Shown piece after piece: positions 62,601 through 64,000 of a DNA stretch of 64,000 nucleotides (its first letter is position 1; the number at the start of each line of letters is the position of its first letter). This DNA comes from Zeugodacus cucurbitae. Lineage: Eukaryota > Arthropoda > Insecta > Diptera > Tephritidae. A program made the translations under genes and the position numbers. The notes beneath the pieces were generated by a model that was given only the letters and a program-made list of their open reading frames with translations, searched no databases and was not told where the DNA came from. The DNA is taken from NCBI RefSeq assembly GCF_028554725.1, contig NC_071670.1, forward strand, positions 72,143,001-72,207,000. Direction: 5' to 3'.

Positions 62601-64000
62601 ACCTTCTTGAATTCAGCTTTAATTCATAATTATTTCTTCTTAAGTAGTGATCGCCTACCCTTAATTAACTAGTTAACAATAGACTTAGTTCAACGAGTGG
62701 AACATTTAATTTTATTAAATTTTAACACCAACCGAGTAGCAAAACTTAATTATTACTAATTGAACAGATCTGGCAAACTTGACATTTGTGCTGCCAATTA
62801 AACTCTAATGTTCATCCACCACTGCCACTCTTAAATGCTCGAATATTCTTGCCAAGTTGTGTTTTCTACATTTTCTACTCTAACATCTGCCACGCGAGTT
62901 GTCAGCGCTTTGCCGGAGGTATTTCATCAAGCTGATTGCCTTTATTATCATAATTCGCAGCATGTTTTATCTCGTTTAACAAATTTCTTTTGCAAATGGC
63001 AGACGTTTTGCCCGCCGACATTAACAACTGTAATGCTGAAATTAATTACGCGATTAATAGTTTGCTCCTTTTCGCATAGTGAGTGGATAGAACCCGTTTA
63101 AAGGTATCTACAACGTGTAAACTTCAGCCAACCGACAATACTATTGTCATTAACGTCTCTTAGTAACTCAGGACGACATTTTCAAATGAATTTAAAAATT
63201 TCCAGAACTCACTTTGTACTGTGAAGAAATTAAGTAGAAGAAATGTCACTTTCGGTAAATTATTAACATCCTCCGCTTGTTATTTATAACTACAAATAGT
63301 ATTCGTTCAAACATTAGGTGTTTAAGAATATTCTTTTCGTCTAACAATATTATTTTTTTATAAAACAGCCTTTGTATCTCCGTTGCAAAATAATAACAAG
63401 AACTTCTATTAAGATACTCTGTCTGTCTATGCCTTGAGCATTGGTGGGAAATTGATAAAAATTTGTAATCTTCTTCTTCATCTCACTTCAAATATCGTAA
63501 TTTTACAAACAGTTTAGCAGTAATTTAATAGTTTATGATACGCTGATATTTACTATCACAAACAAACTTTCAACAAAAGCACCTTCGGCACAAGAATCTG
63601 CTTCTCAACTTTTAGTGGCAATAAAGGAAACAACTAAATTTAAGGCCCCTAATCGCTCATATCAGCTGGTGGCATACACATTTGAGACACAAAAACAGCA
63701 GCAAAAGCTTTTATGAACTCATCAAATTTCCTAATATTTTTCCTGCCACCACAGCAGAGCCCTTTGTTGTACACCAAAGTGGCAAACAGGTGAGAAACTC
63801 TGCTGCAAATAATGTGATGTTAGAGATTTTCCGTTTCACTAGCACCCTTATCGAGGTAACCTTATTGTCAAAATAAAGCCAATCGCAACGTTTTTAGGGC
63901 GAACAAATTCAATTTTGAAACACAATAACTGCGGATAACGGTGCATGTGACACACTGAGGAGCGTACTGAAGTACCTAGACATTCTTAAAGCGAGGCGCG
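59660..64000. other. Non-coding DNA, no supported gene
   Basis: AT-rich sequence with only short open frames. Frames around 61870-62267 are open on both strands, again suggesting composition. I find no RNA gene, transposon end or coding exon. Confidence 0.5.

Noticed and set aside
1..64000. tRNA, rRNA and CRISPR arrays
   Set aside because: No cloverleaf-like A/B box pair, rRNA block or regularly spaced identical repeats with unique spacers were recognised; the 91-bp array has no variable spacers.

Overview
The window looks like one AT-rich, largely non-coding stretch of a dipteran insect genome. A schizophoran fly, probably a tephritid fruit fly, is the best guess. The reasons are the transposon mix, the CA/GA-rich 5'-leader-like tracts (runs of CAACAA, GTGAAA, AGTGAA), and two copies of a dispersed repeat I associate with such genomes. 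The species assignment is inference. There are no bacterial operons, rRNA, CRISPR arrays or recognisable tRNAs.

Host signal is sparse. The best host candidate is a first coding exon on the + strand (46515-46635). It encodes about 40 residues shaped like a signal peptide or signal anchor and stops at a good splice donor. It follows about 1 kb of CA/GA-rich leader-like sequence. A second leader-like tract lies at about 33.3-34.8 kb and a weaker one at 59.28-59.66 kb. They could be alternative 5' exons of one gene with very long introns, but no mature-protein exon is visible, so the gene is not named.

Mobile DNA, in order: (1) 5401-7557, minus: a 5'-truncated non-LTR retrotransposon with an uninterrupted RT frame. 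(2) 20603-21038: a weak candidate LTR. (3) 21939-22940, plus: a decayed RNase H-bearing non-LTR element with a frameshift and a stop at the expected catalytic Glu. (4) 24678-25337: the C-terminal end of a piggyBac-like transposase and a probable GGG|TTAA terminus. (5) 26945-27687 and 31342-31867: two copies of a stem-loop-bounded dispersed repeat. (6) 27955-28160: the 3' tail of an RTE-like element. (7) 49221-50345: a complete non-autonomous Helitron. (8) 52650-58460, minus: a complete 5.8-kb Ty3/gypsy element with a 1350-residue Gag-Pol, 396-bp LTRs that look identical, a 4-bp target duplication, a tRNA-Pro-like primer site and a repeat-rich 5' leader.

The most unusual signal is inside the Helitron. 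Three modules in a row (49539-49724) each contain CACGTG, then CACGTG 21 bp later, then an ecdysone-receptor-type inverted repeat 15 bp further on (GGGTCA-T-TGACCT, exact in two modules, one mismatch in the third). The spacing inside the modules is constant although the distance between modules varies. The segment is bracketed by 19-bp direct repeats and is followed by a run of CCGGAA/CCGGAT words. It may be a mobile enhancer-like cassette; that function is a hypothesis.
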